From an uncultured Porphyromonadaceae bacterium (GTDB taxonomy: Bacteria; Bacteroidota; Bacteroidia; Bacteroidales; Coprobacteraceae), in contig URAV01000001.1 of assembly GCA_900545915.1 (NCBI GenBank), positions 124,001 to 188,000 on the forward strand: DNA of 64,000 bases, read 5' to 3'. Shown here piece by piece: positions 62,251-64,000 of this stretch. Under the pieces are notes generated by a model. That model was not told the origin of the DNA. It did no database searches and saw only the letters and a list, made by a program, of their open reading frames with translations. Within the stretch, counting starts at the first letter, position 1. The number at the start of each line of letters is the position of its first letter. The position numbers were made by a program, and so were the translations under genes.

Positions 62251-62673
62251 ATGTTATACATAATAACATCCATCATTATCTTGGGATTCGTTTCCGCATG
62301 GTTGGATAAACGTTACAAACGGAAGTTAAAACAAAAAATAGATTCGGGAGAAATTCCGAACCCGCAACATCTGCAATCCGATGATTCAGAATGTTGCGGA
62401 ATGCATGAAATCTGCGAAAAAGAAAGCTTGCTTGCAGCGGTAAGTAAAGATATAGAATATTACAATGATGAAGAACTCGACATTTTTAAAGGCCGCCACT
62501 CAGATAGCTATAATGCTGCCGAAACTGCCGAATTCGGAGAAGTGTTATATACGCTCCGCAGTGAAGAGGTTGCCGGATGGGTCAGAAGTCTCCAACTCCG
62601 GGGAATAGAATTGCCCGACTCGTTAAAAGACGAAGTCCTGCTCATTGTAGGAGAACGAAGAGAAAATTCCTGA
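62251..62673 (+). CDS. Small membrane-anchored protein with CCGxHxxC motif
   Basis: This 140-residue protein has one N-terminal membrane helix (about 2-17; LYIITSIIILGFVSAWL), a basic stretch (DKRYKRKLKQK) and a CCGMHEICEK motif at about 49-58. The motif could bind a metal such as zinc. The C-terminal half is acidic and helical (YNDEELDIFKGRHSD, LRSEEVAGWVRSLQLRGIELPDSLKDEV). It lies between aroA and a metal ABC permease, 17 bp after the aroA stop and 28 bp before the permease, so a role linked to metal supply is a fair guess. A TTG start at 62215 is possible but would overlap aroA. Function is unknown. Confidence 0.75.
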   Translation: MLYIITSIIILGFVSAWLDKRYKRKLKQKIDSGEIPNPQHLQSDDSECCGMHEICEKESLLAAVSKDIEYYNDEELDIFKGRHSDSYNAAETAEFGEVLYTLRSEEVAGWVRSLQLRGIELPDSLKDEVLLIVGERRENS

Positions 62674-62700
62674 TATTTTTATCTCTTTTTTAGTAAGATC

Positions 62701-63522
62701 ATGTCGGACATATTACAATATACTTTTTTTCAGAACGCTTTATTTGCAGTCATCTTGATCGGTCTGGCCGGAGGCATTATAGGTACTTATATCGTTACTC
62801 GTCGTATGGTATTTATTACGGGTGGGATCACTCATGCTTCTTTCGGAGGGTTGGGGCTCGGATTTTTTCTTGGAATCAGCCCGACTTTATCCGCACTATT
62901 TTTTGCAGTCTTGTCTGCACTCGGTGTGGAATGGATGTCCCGAAGAAACGGAGTTCGTGAAGACTCCGCGATCGCAGCGTTCTGGGCATTGGGGATGGCT
63001 ATCGGAATCATCTGCATCTTCATGACACCGGGATATACACCAGAATTAAGCGAGTTTCTTTTCGGGAATATTCTGACCATAACCCATACAGATTTAATTC
63101 TATTTTCACTATATACCGCCGGATTAATTCTCGTATTCATACTATTCTATCGGCATATCGTATATACAGCCTTTGACCGGGATTTTGCGGCAACCCGCAG
63201 ACTTCCCGTGCGTCTGATAGAATATGGCATGACATTTCTGGTATCGGTTTGCGTAGTTCTCACAATCCGGTTAGTCGGCATCATGTTGCTAATGTCACTG
63301 CTCACCGTACCGCAAATGATATCCGACCTATTTTTCAACCGATATAAACAAATCATTTACAGTTCTATCATATTAAGTATTCTGTCAGGAATAACCGGAC
63401 TCATAATTTCCTACTATATCAATGTTCCGGCAGGAGCTTGTATCGTATTTATATTAGTAATTTTTTACGGGATGGCGAGAATGTCGATATGGGGCAGTCG
63501 TTTACGAAAATCCCGGAATTGA
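62701..63522 (+). CDS. Metal ABC transporter permease (ZnuB/MntB family)
   Basis: This 273-residue inner-membrane permease has about eight hydrophobic helices. Family features include GLAGGIIGTYIVTRRMVFITGG, THASFGGLGLGFFLG, FGNILTITHTDLILF and the conserved TIRLVGIMLLMSLLTVPQM. The ABC-3 family moves zinc, manganese or iron. No ATPase or substrate-binding gene is beside it in the window, so partners must lie elsewhere. The neighbouring CCGxHxxC protein may belong to the same function. Confidence 0.9.
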   Translation: MSDILQYTFFQNALFAVILIGLAGGIIGTYIVTRRMVFITGGITHASFGGLGLGFFLGISPTLSALFFAVLSALGVEWMSRRNGVREDSAIAAFWALGMAIGIICIFMTPGYTPELSEFLFGNILTITHTDLILFSLYTAGLILVFILFYRHIVYTAFDRDFAATRRLPVRLIEYGMTFLVSVCVVLTIRLVGIMLLMSLLTVPQMISDLFFNRYKQIIYSSIILSILSGITGLIISYYINVPAGACIVFILVIFYGMARMSIWGSRLRKSRN

Positions 63523-63600
63523 ATTTTTTACATTTTAAAAACAATAAAACAGCATTTTACAGGTTTATTTTAATAGGAACTTTTAATCATAAGATTACAT

Positions 63601-64000
63601 TTGAGACGAATCTATCTCCATATCACTTTTATTGCATTGTGCCTGTTTACCGTTTTTTCATGTTCGGTGAAGAAAAACACAAAACTGAGCCGTTCTTACC
63701 AGGCAATGACTACCCGTTACAATGTTTATTTCAACGGTATAGAAAATTATAAAGAACAGTTGAAAAATATGGAGAGCAATTATGAAGATAACTTTACCCG
63801 ATTAGTGCACATGCATCCGGTCAGTGCATACGGAAATCCTAAAGAAACTAAACCGAACGGAAGTTTCGATCGCACCATAGAAAAATGTCAAAAAGCAATA
63901 AAGTTACACTCTATTCAAAAAAAACCGAAACGGAATCAGAATAAGATGCATGACCCCAAATACAGGGAATATGTAAAAAGAGGAGAATTTAATCCTTTTA
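63601..64000 (+). CDS. porW: PorW/SprE-like T9SS lipoprotein, N-terminal part (cut by right edge)
   Basis: The frame starts at a TTG at 63601 and runs to the window end (133 codons). It reads MRRIYLHITFIALCLFTVFS-Cys (lipobox Cys at residue 21), then a block containing LSRSYQAMTTRYNVYFNGIE. This is the N-terminal hallmark of the PorW/SprE proteins of the type IX secretion system. A stop codon lies in frame at 63574, and there is no ATG between it and the lipobox, so TTG is the likely start. A competing frame (63438-63752) overlaps the permease and encodes no recognisable protein. It fits the T9SS sorting domains on the proteins at 309, 2285 and 9696. Confidence 0.75.
   Translation, partial: MRRIYLHITFIALCLFTVFSCSVKKNTKLSRSYQAMTTRYNVYFNGIENYKEQLKNMESNYEDNFTRLVHMHPVSAYGNPKETKPNGSFDRTIEKCQKAIKLHSIQKKPKRNQNKMHDPKYREYVKRGEFNPF

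Noticed and set aside
63438..63752. Plus-strand frame of 104 codons across the end of the permease
   Set aside because: It overlaps the permease and encodes no recognisable segment, whereas the frame from 63601 gives a signal peptide, lipobox and PorW-type sequence.
1..64000. tRNA, rRNA, CRISPR array or phage genes
   Set aside because: I found no cloverleaf-like sequence, no spaced identical repeats, and no integrase, capsid or cas-like protein among the coding frames.

Overview
The window looks like the chromosome of a gut-type Bacteroidales bacterium. The evidence is a SusC/SusD pair, Bacteroidetes-type lipoprotein signals (Cys followed by acidic residues), one-polypeptide hybrid two-component signalling, TAnnTTTG-type -7 promoter boxes, and a housekeeping block (obgE, adk, hpt, pgeF, skp-like) of Bacteroidales type. 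Three secreted proteins carry type IX secretion (T9SS) C-terminal sorting domains, and a porW/sprE-like gene starts at the right edge, so the host probably has a T9SS. The species cannot be fixed from the sequence alone; a Barnesiella/Coprobacter-like member is a guess.

Positions 1-42200 are one large polysaccharide utilisation region. The left arm is on the minus strand. It holds a hybrid sensor/regulator (13014-17009) followed by a GH43, an FG-GAP/FN3 surface protein, an unusual GH2, a sialate O-acetylesterase-like enzyme, a 35-codon ORF, and two paralogous CBM6-like proteins of 610 residues each. The right arm is on the plus strand. It holds GH2, GH92 and GH125, then after a terminator and a 450-bp regulatory gap a GH27/36-like enzyme, an IPT/NHL lipoprotein, SusC, SusD and a DUF1735-type lipoprotein. 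After another terminator come a second GH92, two GH30, a PA14-bearing GH3 and a GH43. GH92 plus GH125 point to alpha-mannose, and GH30 plus GH3 to beta-glucan. A composite fungal cell-wall glycan or a decorated mannan-type glycan is a plausible target, but this is inference, and no endo-mannanase (GH76/GH99) is present.

Positions 42200-53000 are mostly core genes: pepD, a small membrane protein, a Skp-like lipoprotein, pgeF, obgE, adk, hpt, a POT peptide transporter, nnr, a DUF4831 protein and a nitroreductase-like lipoprotein. Positions 53194-59307 (minus) hold a second PA14-GH3 placed directly behind a polyferredoxin and a DUF362 protein, preceded by an AraC regulator. Positions 59451-64000 (plus) hold a metallophosphoesterase lipoprotein overlapping an outer-membrane-type protein, then aroA, a small Cys-rich membrane-anchored protein, a metal ABC permease and the start of porW. 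I saw no rRNA, tRNA, CRISPR array, transposase or phage gene.
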